Shown piece after piece: positions 1 to 7,248 of a stretch of DNA of 64,000 bases. The notes under the pieces were generated by a model, which saw only the letters and a program-made list of their open reading frames with translations, was not told where the DNA came from and made no database searches. Location of the stretch: NCBI GenBank assembly GCA_963792815.1, contig CAWBXR010000021.1, forward strand, positions 1 through 64,000. Reading direction: 5' to 3'. The position numbers and the translations under genes are program-made. The DNA comes from JARRPM01 sp963792815 (GTDB taxonomy: Bacteria > Pseudomonadota > Gammaproteobacteria > Pseudomonadales > Halieaceae). Every line of letters starts with the position of its first letter. Within the stretch, counting starts at the first letter, position 1.

Positions 1-109
1 GCTCCGGTCATAGCGCCTTGCTGAATCTTAGCCTGCAACCACGACTCAGTTACCGGCGCCTTATCCTATCTTGACGCTTTGCAGTGAAAATACGCCCAGC
101 GGATGTGAG

Positions 110-601
110 CTAAACACTTTGTTTCGCGACGATACTGTCTACAAAAGCTACGAAATCTTCCTGGAGCAACGGTCTATTTAATGGGCTTGTTTCCCATGAT
201 AATTTCATTCCTGGTGTACTGCATAAGCCACCTATAACGTGCTCAAGTTCCTCCAGGTCTCTGGCCTCTTTTGTCGATGAATATTGGCCCCAATACATCC
301 AAAAATAGTAACAATTGGCCCAGTCGACTCTGGTGGCCTCCTCGACAGAATCGCCAAGCTTCTCAGCCAACCCTTCGTAATATGCTACCAGGCCCCAGTT
401 TTTTGTCTGGGTCATTCTCAACGCATCGTTTCTACACATTTCCAAACACATGTCTCGCACGCCATTCGCACGAATAAGACGACTATTATCGGCTGTGGCT
501 GCTTTTGCATGCTTAACCTGCACTGCCAAGTAACCTAGGGTTACTACAACTGCCAATGCTCCTACTATCTCGCCAATGGAACTAATCGCTTCCCAGTTCA
601 T
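110..601 (-). CDS. Hypothetical single-TM protein, array gene 1
   Basis: A 163-residue protein of unknown function. Residues 7-28 (roughly IGEIVGALAVVVTLGYLAVQV) form one N-terminal membrane anchor; the rest is soluble and rich in Trp, Tyr and acidic residues. It is clearly paralogous to the product of 2277-2777: both begin M(N/D)WEAI, share the YWGQYSST / HWGQYSST motif and end with a W-E-x-x-P-x-x-(R/K)-P-L-L stretch. The 3590-4069 protein has the same N-terminal layout. The gene is the leftmost of five minus-strand genes separated by copies of a repeat, one of which lies about 80 bp upstream of its start. No function can be assigned. Confidence 0.75.
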   Translation of the reverse strand: MNWEAISSIGEIVGALAVVVTLGYLAVQVKHAKAATADNSRLIRANGVRDMCLEMCRNDALRMTQTKNWGLVAYYEGLAEKLGDSVEEATRVDWANCYYFWMYWGQYSSTKEARDLEELEHVIGGLCSTPGMKLSWETSPLNRPLLQEDFVAFVDSIVAKQSV

Positions 602-671
602 GTTCTATCTCTCGGTTATTGGACTCACAAAAGGATAGACGGAAAACGAATTACCGTTTGGTGATTATTAT

Positions 672-795
672 GTCTCTTTAGCGTCGTTAGCTGCCGTCAG
701 CGGTCTCACCCGATCTCGTCCGCTCCTCTCCCGATAGCGGTCATGCGCAAGCCGCAACAGCTGTCGCATGGAAGGGAAGTTTGTGCCACTTTCAG
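672..795 (-). repeat. Array repeat copy 1
   Basis: The plus strand carries TGTCTCTTTAGCGTCGTTAG then CTGCC, the common head of all five copies, followed by a divergent body with CACCCGA. It fills the space between the starts and stops of two minus-strand genes. Confidence 0.65.
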
Positions 796-1205
796 TCACT
801 CGTCTTGCGCTTACAGTAAATAGGATAAAATATCGTAGCCACAAACATCGCTAATGCCATGACTTGTCGGCTCAACTGTCCTAACATGGAATCATTGGCA
901 ACTGGCGCATATTTCAACCAATTAGTAGCCGTATTGCTTAGCGACATTCCACTATCGGCTAGCTGGCGCAGGTCCATGGCGAGGCCTTGCAAGGCATACA
1001 TTTGCACACGTAGTAAAAGGCCAATCTGCAAGGTAAACAAGACATAGATCAATAGAAATATGGCTATAACAATTGCGTTCAGCTTGCTTGCTACAAAGTG
1101 CGATCCAATCAATACCGCAATTGAAACACTCGTCCAGTATTGCATCAAACTCCAAAGGAATTCGCCTACTGAATTGATTTGCGACAACATTTCAGCTTCG
1201 GACAT
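792..1205 (-). CDS. Small multi-pass membrane protein, array gene 2
   Basis: A 137-residue protein with three hydrophobic stretches: about residues 18-40, 43-66 and 113-130. A polar segment between the second and third contains MDLRQLADSGMSLSN. I do not recognise the family. It sits in its own repeat-bounded unit, transcribed on the minus strand like its neighbours, with a repeat head about 85 bp upstream of the start. The ATG is followed by a plausible soluble N-terminus (MSEAEMLSQ). Base composition is AT-richer than the housekeeping part of the window, in keeping with acquired DNA. Confidence 0.65.
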   Translation of the reverse strand: MSEAEMLSQINSVGEFLWSLMQYWTSVSIAVLIGSHFVASKLNAIVIAIFLLIYVLFTLQIGLLLRVQMYALQGLAMDLRQLADSGMSLSNTATNWLKYAPVANDSMLGQLSRQVMALAMFVATIFYPIYCKRKTSD

Positions 1206-1269
1206 AAATTTCCCTTTGAGAAGTAATTTGCTTTCTCAAGAATATAACGTTTTTTGTACTGTTTAATAG

Positions 1270-1416
1270 TATGTCGATGTCCGCTTCGCGTCGTTAGCCG
1301 CCATCAGGCTTCTGAGGCCCTCAAGTCTCCTTTCCACCCGAAAGCCGCCATTCAGATCGCCCAGGGAACCCTCCCAGCTAGTCTGAAAGGTGCCATGAAC
1401 CGCCAGTCAGTAACGC
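1270..1416 (-). repeat. Array repeat copy 2
   Basis: Head GCGTCGTTAGCCGCCATCAG at 1288, then CACCCGAAAGCCGCCATTC and, near the far end, CTGAAAGGTGCCA. The full head/body/tail arrangement is shared with copy 4; copy 3 has the head and tail. Confidence 0.75.
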
Positions 1417-1506
1417 TTCGGTTTGGGGCGGACCACGCAGCGGAACGTCCCAGCCGTAAGTGCCGATACCGACGTTTTATGTTCCTGGTTTCCAGCTTTA
1501 GTTACT

Positions 1507-1989
1507 TTACTTTTGACACGACAAGACCGCTTCGGGAGTATGTACTGACGCCATTGAAATTCGCCAAATGCCATCCAGTTTTACGATGGAATAGGACGCC
1601 CCTGATTCAAGAAGTACCACTCCTTCAGAACTGTACCGCTTAAGTGCGACGCTCACGATTGCGGCATCGTCGGTAAGAATACAGGTGTTTTTAGTTACAA
1701 TTTCCGTTCTGCTGTAGTTTTGATCCGATAGAGCAGAGAAAACCATAGTGAGATGCTCACGTACCTTTTCTCTAGATTCCAATAAGAGCATCTCGCTGCC
1801 CGTTCTCAGGTATATTGGAGCCACAAAGTACTTCTCAGCTACCAATTCTTTATCACGAGCTGCGAAGGCCGCCAGGTATGTGTCAAAGAACTTCTCGACC
1901 TCTACTCTAGTGCCTCCGGCGCCGAGGCCCAAGGCCACCATGGGATGTACCAGAAAAATAACTGAGGCGACAGCAATCTTTTTGAGCAC
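1507..1989 (-). CDS. NTF2/SnoaL-like secreted protein, array gene 3
   Basis: About 160 residues. I chose the GTG at 1989 because GGAG lies 9 bases before it and the product then opens with a clean signal peptide (KKIAVASVIFLVHPMVALG). An ATG 12 codons further upstream at 2025 is the alternative. The mature part resembles the NTF2-like/DUF4440 fold: an N-terminal helix (VEKFFDTYLAAFAARDKELVA), then beta strands ending in WRISMASVH. Such domains are usually small-ligand binders or enzymes of varied function, so no substrate is proposed. It lies in the repeat-separated array, on the same strand as the other units. Confidence 0.65.
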   Translation of the reverse strand: MLKKIAVASVIFLVHPMVALGLGAGGTRVEVEKFFDTYLAAFAARDKELVAEKYFVAPIYLRTGSEMLLLESREKVREHLTMVFSALSDQNYSRTEIVTKNTCILTDDAAIVSVALKRYSSEGVVLLESGASYSIVKLDGIWRISMASVHTPEAVLSCQK

Positions 1990-2151
1990 TAGATTAAACT
2001 CCGTCGGCTGTGGATGCGCATGCACGATTCGCTGAGTGAAGCATAACAGTTACATAGACAGAAATGATTCCGTTGAAAAACCGGATTCAGGGTTTTCACG
2101 CGTGCCGCCTACGATTAAATACGCCACCTTCTACCGCAGTATATCCAAATC

Positions 2152-2272
2152 CGTCTCTTGTGCGTCGTTAGCTGCCAAGGGGTATATCAGGGGCTGATGA
2201 CTGCTCTACTCCCGAAAGGAGTCATCCAGGTCGACCTGGGCATTCCCTTATCATGTCTGAAAGGTGCCAGGA
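2152..2272 (-). repeat. Array repeat copy 3
   Basis: Head GTCTCTTGTGCGTCGTTAGC then TGCC, and tail CTGAAAGGTGCCA as in copies 2 and 4. The body is different but forms hairpins: GATGACT pairs with AGTCATC around CCCGAAAGG, followed by the palindrome CCAGGTCGACCTGG. Confidence 0.7.
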
Positions 2273-2276
2273 TGGA

Positions 2277-2777
2277 TCATTTTTCCGCATTATATTTTTG
2301 CATATTGCTATCAACAAATTCTATGAATTTGCTGCCCAGTAAGGGCTTGGTAAAAGGGCCATTCTCCCAAGAGTACTTGATGGCACGAGAGCCACTGTAA
2401 AACTTGCCAATAGTATCCCCAAGCTCATCGAGGTCATCTTTGTTGTTGGTTGAAGAATACTGGCCCCAGTGTAACCAAACCCAGTAAAGGCTAAGCGCAT
2501 CGAGCCTCATAGCTTCCTCTGCAGTGATGCCAAGAGCTGCAGATAGCTCATCATACCAGCTTCCAAAATCGTTTCCCGCACTGTTGATTCGTGCGAGTGA
2601 ATCGTTGGTGGCACAGGCCAGTTGAAAATCGCAGACACCTCTTGCCCTCATCAGTCTATTAGCATCTGCTGCTGCATTCTTTGCATACCGAACTTGGGTA
2701 GCCAAGTAAATTAATGTAATAAGGACGAGGATCGCACTTACGGCTTCTCCCAGTGCTCCAATTGCTTCCCAGTCCAT
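2277..2777 (-). CDS. Hypothetical single-TM protein, array gene 4
   Basis: A 166-residue paralogue of the 110-601 protein. It starts MDWEAIGALGEAVS, has one membrane segment (about residues 12-30) and the conserved HWGQYSST, YSWENGPFTKPLL and FVDS motifs. I took the ATG at 2777, preceded by GGAAGAG; the frame stays open upstream to 2921, but that part runs through repeat copy 4 and is unlikely to be coding. Function unknown. Two paralogues in separate units of one short array point to duplication or repeated capture of the same family. Confidence 0.75.
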   Translation of the reverse strand: MDWEAIGALGEAVSAILVLITLIYLATQVRYAKNAAADANRLMRARGVCDFQLACATNDSLARINSAGNDFGSWYDELSAALGITAEEAMRLDALSLYWVWLHWGQYSSTNNKDDLDELGDTIGKFYSGSRAIKYSWENGPFTKPLLGSKFIEFVDSNMQKYNAEK

Positions 2778-2830
2778 CTCAACTCTTCCCGTGTGATTGA
2801 TTGATGTAGGGTAGCTCAGCAGATTAGAAA

Positions 2831-2945
2831 TGTCTCTTATGCGTCGGTAGCCGCCATCGGGCTTGGATGTCTCCTCCTCACCCGAAAGCCGCCATTCTGG
2901 CTGCCCTGGAGCCGCTCTCATCTTGGCTGAAAGGTGCCAGCAAGG
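2831..2945 (-). repeat. Array repeat copy 4
   Basis: Head TGTCTCTTATGCGTCGGTAG then CCGCCATC (one change in the core), body CACCCGAAAGCCGCCATTCT, tail CTGAAAGGTGCCA. It is the closest match to copy 2. Confidence 0.75.
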
Positions 2946-2971
2946 GCCGTCACCAATTTTATTGAACCGAA

Positions 2972-3262
2972 TTACATTTCGGAGGTGCCGATAACCATCA
3001 GTGATGTCGCAGCACCGAGGCGAATATCCTTTATTGGCTGATACTCTGGATCGTCAAGAAATGCCTTAGCTGCTGCTTTGTCTGCGAACTCCACTATCAA
3101 TAGCCGCTTGGGAGACCAGTCGCCTTCTACCGTTTCAAAATCAGATAGTCTATGAGTTATCGTCCCGCCATGTTTCTCAATAAGTGGCCGCACCAATGGT
3201 GGATACTTTGAGTATTCTTCTGGATCGTGTATGTCCATATCAAGGATTGCATACGCCTTCAT
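2972..3262 (-). CDS. DUF1330-family protein, array gene 5
   Basis: A 96-residue protein matching the DUF1330 type of small dimeric ferredoxin-like (ABM-like) proteins: start MKAYAILDMDIHDPEEYSKY, central GGTITHRLSDFETVEGDW, then LLIVEFADKAAAKAFLDDPEY and the closing RLGAATSLMVI. Family members are cytosolic with no agreed activity. The length is normal for the family and the gene looks intact. It lies in its own repeat-bounded unit, reading the same way as the other four array genes, with no functional link to them. Confidence 0.85.
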   Translation of the reverse strand: MKAYAILDMDIHDPEEYSKYPPLVRPLIEKHGGTITHRLSDFETVEGDWSPKRLLIVEFADKAAAKAFLDDPEYQPIKDIRLGAATSLMVIGTSEM

Positions 3263-3349
3263 ATATATCTGACTCCGAGTTCAATAATGGGGAATAAGAG
3301 GTTACTACAATCACAGCATAGCCCAGAGAGGAGAAAGTAAGCGAAAGCG

Positions 3350-3440
3350 ACCGCATTGCGTCGTTAGCTGCCGTCAGGGTGAATCTTCATAAGGGCAGGC
3401 AAGAAACCCACCCAAGACGCCCACCAGCTATCGCCTAATT
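3350..3440 (-). repeat. Array repeat copy 5 (degenerate)
   Basis: Head CATTGCGTCGTTAGCTGCCG at 3355, then a divergent, shorter body with CCCACCC. It lies at the right-hand border of the array; beyond it the next gene reads the other way. The rest of 3263-3589 shows no gene. Confidence 0.55.
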
Positions 3441-3589
3441 TGAGACATTAGGACCAAATTGAAGCGATGGCGGCTTTCGACGCATTGCTGCCTTGGGCTA
3501 GCTCGGCTATCCTCATGCTGACAGGCCGCTTCTTACTCAAGGCGGCCGAGAGCGACACATCACTCGAACCACTAACCTGTGAAAAAGGC

Positions 3590-4069
3590 ATGAATCTTGA
3601 ACAGCTAGGCAACGCCGGAGATTTTCTCGGCGGCATCGCGGTTATCATTTCATTGTTTTACGTGGCCATTCAGCTGCGCAGAAACTCGCAGTCTCTTCGA
3701 GCCTCAACCTTTCAGGCTGTGTCAGAGTCGTTCGTCACACTTTTGACTGCCGTGTCTGCCGACCCAGCTGCTCTTCGTATCTACATGACTGGGCTACAAG
3801 GTGGCGATCTATCCGATGAAGAGAAACAGCGGTTCGCTTTCCAGTTGGTCAGCTATATGCGCCTGTTGGAGAGCGCTTTCGTCCAGTGGCGATCCGGTAT
3901 TATCTCGCCAGAGCAATGGGAAGGATTATCAAACACCGGAAATCGCATCCTTCGCTCTGCTGGTGGCCGAGAGTATTGGCCGTTTTGGCGCTGGCACTTC
4001 AGTCAAGCCTTCCGGGATTTCGTCGAAGAAACGCAGGCACGAGAGTCACGCAATTCTGACCAGTCCTAA
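3590..4069 (+). CDS. Hypothetical single-TM protein at array edge
   Basis: A 159-residue protein with one N-terminal membrane helix (LGGIAVIISLFYVAIQL, about residues 13-29). A helical soluble part follows, with ETFV-like, SDEEKQRFAFQLVSYMRLLE and GREYWPFWRWHFSQAFRDFVEE stretches. I took the ATG at 3590, after AAAAAGG; the frame is open from 3467, but the extra 41 residues lack a membrane or signal character that would explain them. The topology matches the array paralogues at 110-601 and 2277-2777, though sequence similarity is confined to the N-terminus. Function unknown. Confidence 0.7.
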   Translation: MNLEQLGNAGDFLGGIAVIISLFYVAIQLRRNSQSLRASTFQAVSESFVTLLTAVSADPAALRIYMTGLQGGDLSDEEKQRFAFQLVSYMRLLESAFVQWRSGIISPEQWEGLSNTGNRILRSAGGREYWPFWRWHFSQAFRDFVEETQARESRNSDQS

Positions 4070-4140
4070 GGTAAGCTTAGGGCTGACAGCGCCCTGTCGC
4101 CCACTACCATTTCGCAGCAAATGCTGGAAAAATCGTAATG

Positions 4141-4210
4141 AAAGGGGACGCAACTATTTTCATGCTGACAACGAGTTCGAGCCTCCTAAAAAATAAATGC
4201 GTCCCCTTTT
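4141..4210. repeat. Inverted repeat with GGGGACGCA ends
   Basis: AAAGGGGACGCA at 4141-4152 is perfectly complementary to TGCGTCCCCTTT at 4198-4209. The match extends inward to 17 bp with two mismatches around a 27-base loop. The GGGGACGCA/TGCGTCCCC ends resemble palindromes often found beside REP-associated (IS200-like) transposases; no such transposase is present here. It abuts the truncated recombinase at 4250. Confidence 0.6.
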
Positions 4211-4249
4211 TCCCTTTTTCCACAGGAGATTTGGGCGATCCGTATTCGA

Positions 4250-4765
4250 TTGGAACTTTCTGGAAAATATCAGGAGTTGGCCCTTTTTAACCTTGCGATC
4301 GACAGCAAGCTGCGCGCATGTGACCTCGTTAAGCTTCAGGTCTCCGACGTAACGCAAGGTGATCGAGTTCAGTCTCGCGCACGAGTTATGCAGCAAAAAA
4401 CTCAGCAGCCCGTACAATTTGAGATCACACCACAGACACGGAGGACTTTTGAGGACTGGATAATCGAATCACGTCTGGGTAACTCTGATTATCTGTTCAG
4501 GAGTCGGAAGCGCAGGTATTACCATCTCTCCACCAGGCAGTATGCTCGGATTGTGAAACGCTGGGTCTGTTCAATTGGCTCAGATCCGGTCCTTTATGGA
4601 ACGCATTCGATGCGTCGGACGAAAGCTGCCCTGATCTATCGAAGAACCAAGAATCTCAGGGCTATCCAGTTGCTCCTCGGGCATACCAAGCTGGAGAGCA
4701 CGGTCCGGTATTTAGGAGTTGACGTTGACGATGCCCTGCAGCTGGCGGAACAGGCAGAGTTATGA
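4250..4765 (+). pseudogene. Tyrosine recombinase, N-terminally truncated
   Basis: The catalytic core of a small phage-integrase-type recombinase. The full active-site set is visible: Arg in SKLRACDLVKL, H-x-x-R in THSMRRTKA, His in LLLGHTKLE and the Tyr nucleophile in VRYLGVD. The reading frame continues upstream as QEIWAIRIRLELSG, normal for this roughly 190-200 residue family, and then meets a stop inside the inverted repeat at 4141-4210. The only start in frame is the TTG at 4250, without a convincing ribosome site. The element therefore seems to have removed the true N-terminus. It is not an IntI: it is too short and the IntI-specific insert is absent. Confidence 0.75.
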
Positions 4766-5052
4766 GGAAAGCGGGGGGCGGCTGCGCGCTGATGGGCGAC
4801 CCCCGCCAAACTCTGCCGCCAAATATGAATGGCGGCTTGCGAGAGCAGAGCGGACCAGATGGCGCCTATGCCCGTGGTCCGCTTTCGCCACGGTGGCGGT
4901 CATCGGAATGGTGTCAGCTTTATTTACAGAAAGCCCATTCAAGCCAAGCTCCTTCTTAAGGCCAGCCTTGTTTCTAAATGTTTTTTACGTTTTGGAACAT
5001 TACTTGCACAGGAGTCAGTTGTAGCTCCGTCAGCTCACGAAGGGTGCCCAGA

Positions 5053-5793
5053 ATGTCCAATATTAAAATTTTCATATTGTTTTCAGCGATGGCTTTGTCA
5101 TCACTCGGAATGACCAGTAATTCGAGCGCCGGGGTGATTTCACTCTCTGATGGCTACCAAGTAAATTATGGCATAGGTATGAACCCAGGCACTTCCAATG
5201 GCAGTGATATTGAAGGTGTGTTCGTTTTCGAATGGGATAATAATAATTATGACGCTTTTTATGGCGGCGTAATCGCAAGTAGAGGGACTACCTATTTGCG
5301 CCATGAAATCGATTTCTTGCCTACCTCTTCGCTGATTATAGGTTATGGTGCCGGAATCTCCGGCGTGGGTGACGAATTGGACCACCTCTATACTGTAACA
5401 AATCTGGCGTTCTCAAATATTGTGGGTGGTCTTAAATGGAGCGAGGCTTTTCCGGGCGTGCCTCCAGACCCGCGTATAGGCCATAATGCTATGGTCGATC
5501 TCCTAAAAGATGCCGCATCGGGCTCATTAAGCGCACTGGAAGATATTTACGACTGGGTAAAACTAGAAGGGTATAGGGCGGCATTCGACCCCAGAGGCAA
5601 TTTCGCTGTTCTTGAGTGGACCGGGTGTAATGCCGGCGAAATACCTGTTCAAAATTCCGATGGTTCTTTCGCATGTGAACCAGTCGGCGGCTCTATCCCT
5701 GCGCCCGGAACATGGCTCTTACTGGCGATTGGACTTTTAGGAATAGTGGCAACGCAAGCATTCAAGCGAAGTTCTGTTCTCGCAGATTCCTAG
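5053..5793 (+). CDS. PEP-CTERM-like exported protein
   Basis: A 246-residue exported protein. I chose the ATG at 5053 because it gives a signal peptide (SNIKIFILFSAMALSSLGM...SSAG); the open frame begins at 4978. The C-terminus has the sorting-signal layout of PEP-CTERM proteins: a Pro-rich motif (IPAPGTW), a hydrophobic helix (LLLAIGLLGIVATQAF) and a basic KR tail. Such proteins are normally cut and attached by an exosortase during export; no exosortase lies in this window. The body is low in charge and rich in Gly/Ser/Asn, with no domain I recognise. Two Cys (CNAG, FACEP) lie just before the sorting signal. Confidence 0.75.
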   Translation: MSNIKIFILFSAMALSSLGMTSNSSAGVISLSDGYQVNYGIGMNPGTSNGSDIEGVFVFEWDNNNYDAFYGGVIASRGTTYLRHEIDFLPTSSLIIGYGAGISGVGDELDHLYTVTNLAFSNIVGGLKWSEAFPGVPPDPRIGHNAMVDLLKDAASGSLSALEDIYDWVKLEGYRAAFDPRGNFAVLEWTGCNAGEIPVQNSDGSFACEPVGGSIPAPGTWLLLAIGLLGIVATQAFKRSSVLADS

Positions 5794-5849
5794 AAGAAAG
5801 AACTGCAGTTTGGCGGTTTTACCGAAAGAATATAGCCTGCTAAATTGCT

Positions 5850-6146
5850 GGCCCTCAGTACACGAGTGATGATTTCCTTGCCGAGCTGGAACAAAACGGC
5901 ATCATGCCCAAGATGAGTGGCTCGGGCAATTGCTATGACAATGCGGCCGTAGAGAGTTTCTTTGGTGTGCTTAAACGGGAGCGAGTGAGTCGTGTCAGTT
6001 ATCGCACCAGTGCTGAAGCACAGTCCGATGTGTTCGAACACACTGGGGTGTTCTACAATCGAAAAAGGCGCCACGGGTATTTGGGCAATATCAGTCCCGC
6101 AGCGTTCGAGAAGGGGGCACGCGGATTATCTGAAACGGTCCACTAA
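5850..6146 (+). pseudogene. IS3-family transposase (OrfB) C-terminal remnant
   Basis: Reads in one frame from about 5850 as QYTSDDFLAELEQNGI, then MPKMSGSGNCYDNAAVESFF and the end of an IS3-type DDE transposase (FYNRKRRHGYLGNISPAAFE). The last catalytic Glu (AAVESFF) is present, but the first two acidic residues and the whole OrfA part are missing, so it is inactive. The upstream break is abrupt at about 5850. No paired terminal repeats are visible. It marks a past insertion at the right edge of the accessory region. Confidence 0.85.
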
Positions 6147-6394
6147 AGCGAAGCAAAACCACTGAGATTGTTGGTGCCATTGCGATAACAGCGCGTCTTT
6201 TAGAACTAGCCTGGTTTTCTCGCGCCGCGACGTATTCTAAACGGTCTTTAAGTTTTAGGCCTTTTCGATGAGCTCAGCAGCTGATTCGCCACTATATAAG
6301 TGACACTTGCTACTGGTAGATGACTGAATTACCCAGGCTTGATCTGGTCATGCTTGTCGGACGCCATCAGTGTCGAGATCAGCGGATAGCTCGC

Positions 6395-7207
6395 CTATTG
6401 CAGTGTCACAAAATCGTAGTTGCCGGCACCCAGTCCGCGGATTCGCTGGCACGCTTCATAGCCCTCGCGGCTTCCCTCGTCATTGGTGTTCCCTTCAATG
6501 GTCTGGAACGTCAATGCATTGGGTTTGCCGGACGCTGTCATGGCGAAGCCGGTGTGGGTCCAGGCGGTGGCTGTTCGGCGTCGCAGAAAAATGCAGCTTT
6601 CACCCAGGGCATTCCAGGGAACCGAGCCCCGGGCGACTGAGCGGCCGGAAACGAAACGGCCGGCGTTTTTAGCCTGGGCCGCCAGGCTGTCGCAGGAGAC
6701 AGAGCCCTCGATGGGGGGCCTGGTGCCCTGGTAAAAATGCGCCTGCTGCATGATAAATGTGACAAAACCCGCGCACCAGGCCCAGTCTCGCCCGTCGTTA
6801 CCCTCGCAGTACAGCCGCACCCACGGGCCCTGGTTCTGGCCGCCGATCTCGACCGGATGCTGTGCGAGATGTTGGCGGGCTATGGCGCCGATGGCGGCTG
6901 CGATTGCCAGGCTTTCTATCCCGGGCGGGGTTTCCAGCGCCGTGAGCATCGGCGTGACCAGCGCTTTCCAGGTCGCGGCATTTACCTGACCGCTGACCGG
7001 CAGCGATGCCCTCTGCTGGAATTCCTTTACACAGGCCGTGGTGGCAGGGCCATAGGCGCCATCGATCACCGCTCCACAGTGGTGGAAGTTAAGCCACTCC
7101 TGGATGCGTCGAACGCTCGCGTTTCTGGCGCCAGAAGAGACGACCCTGGTCGGCGCCTGAATTTCCTTGCGAATATAGCCCGGTACCTTATCGAAGTTAA
7201 TCGCCAT
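6395..7207 (-). CDS. Peptidoglycan-binding / CHAP-like hydrolase
   Basis: A 270-residue protein. Residues 28-85 form a peptidoglycan-binding type 1 repeat (NASVRRIQEWLNFHHC...IDGAYGPATTACVKEFQ). The C-terminal half looks like a CHAP/NlpC-type amidase, with the likely catalytic Cys in WAWCAGFVTFIM and His in AWTHTGFAM, and IEGNTN near the end. I chose the ATG at 7207, with GGAG 8 bases upstream; an ATG at 7264 would overlap the esterase gene. There is no signal peptide, so delivery outside the cytoplasm would need a secretion system or a lysis event. It lies 41 bp downstream of the DUF900 esterase. Confidence 0.75.
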   Translation of the reverse strand: MAINFDKVPGYIRKEIQAPTRVVSSGARNASVRRIQEWLNFHHCGAVIDGAYGPATTACVKEFQQRASLPVSGQVNAATWKALVTPMLTALETPPGIESLAIAAAIGAIARQHLAQHPVEIGGQNQGPWVRLYCEGNDGRDWAWCAGFVTFIMQQAHFYQGTRPPIEGSVSCDSLAAQAKNAGRFVSGRSVARGSVPWNALGESCIFLRRRTATAWTHTGFAMTASGKPNALTFQTIEGNTNDEGSREGYEACQRIRGLGAGNYDFVTLQ

Positions 7208-7248
7208 ATTGTTCGCTCCGGTGTCGCCTGGGGTTCCAGGCGTTTCTC

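Noticed and set aside
660..3440. Canonical integron with attC sites
   Set aside because: The layout fits, but GTTAGCT/C lies at the wrong end of each repeat relative to gene direction, no paired R'' box is visible, and the neighbouring recombinase is not an IntI. Kept only as cassette-like.
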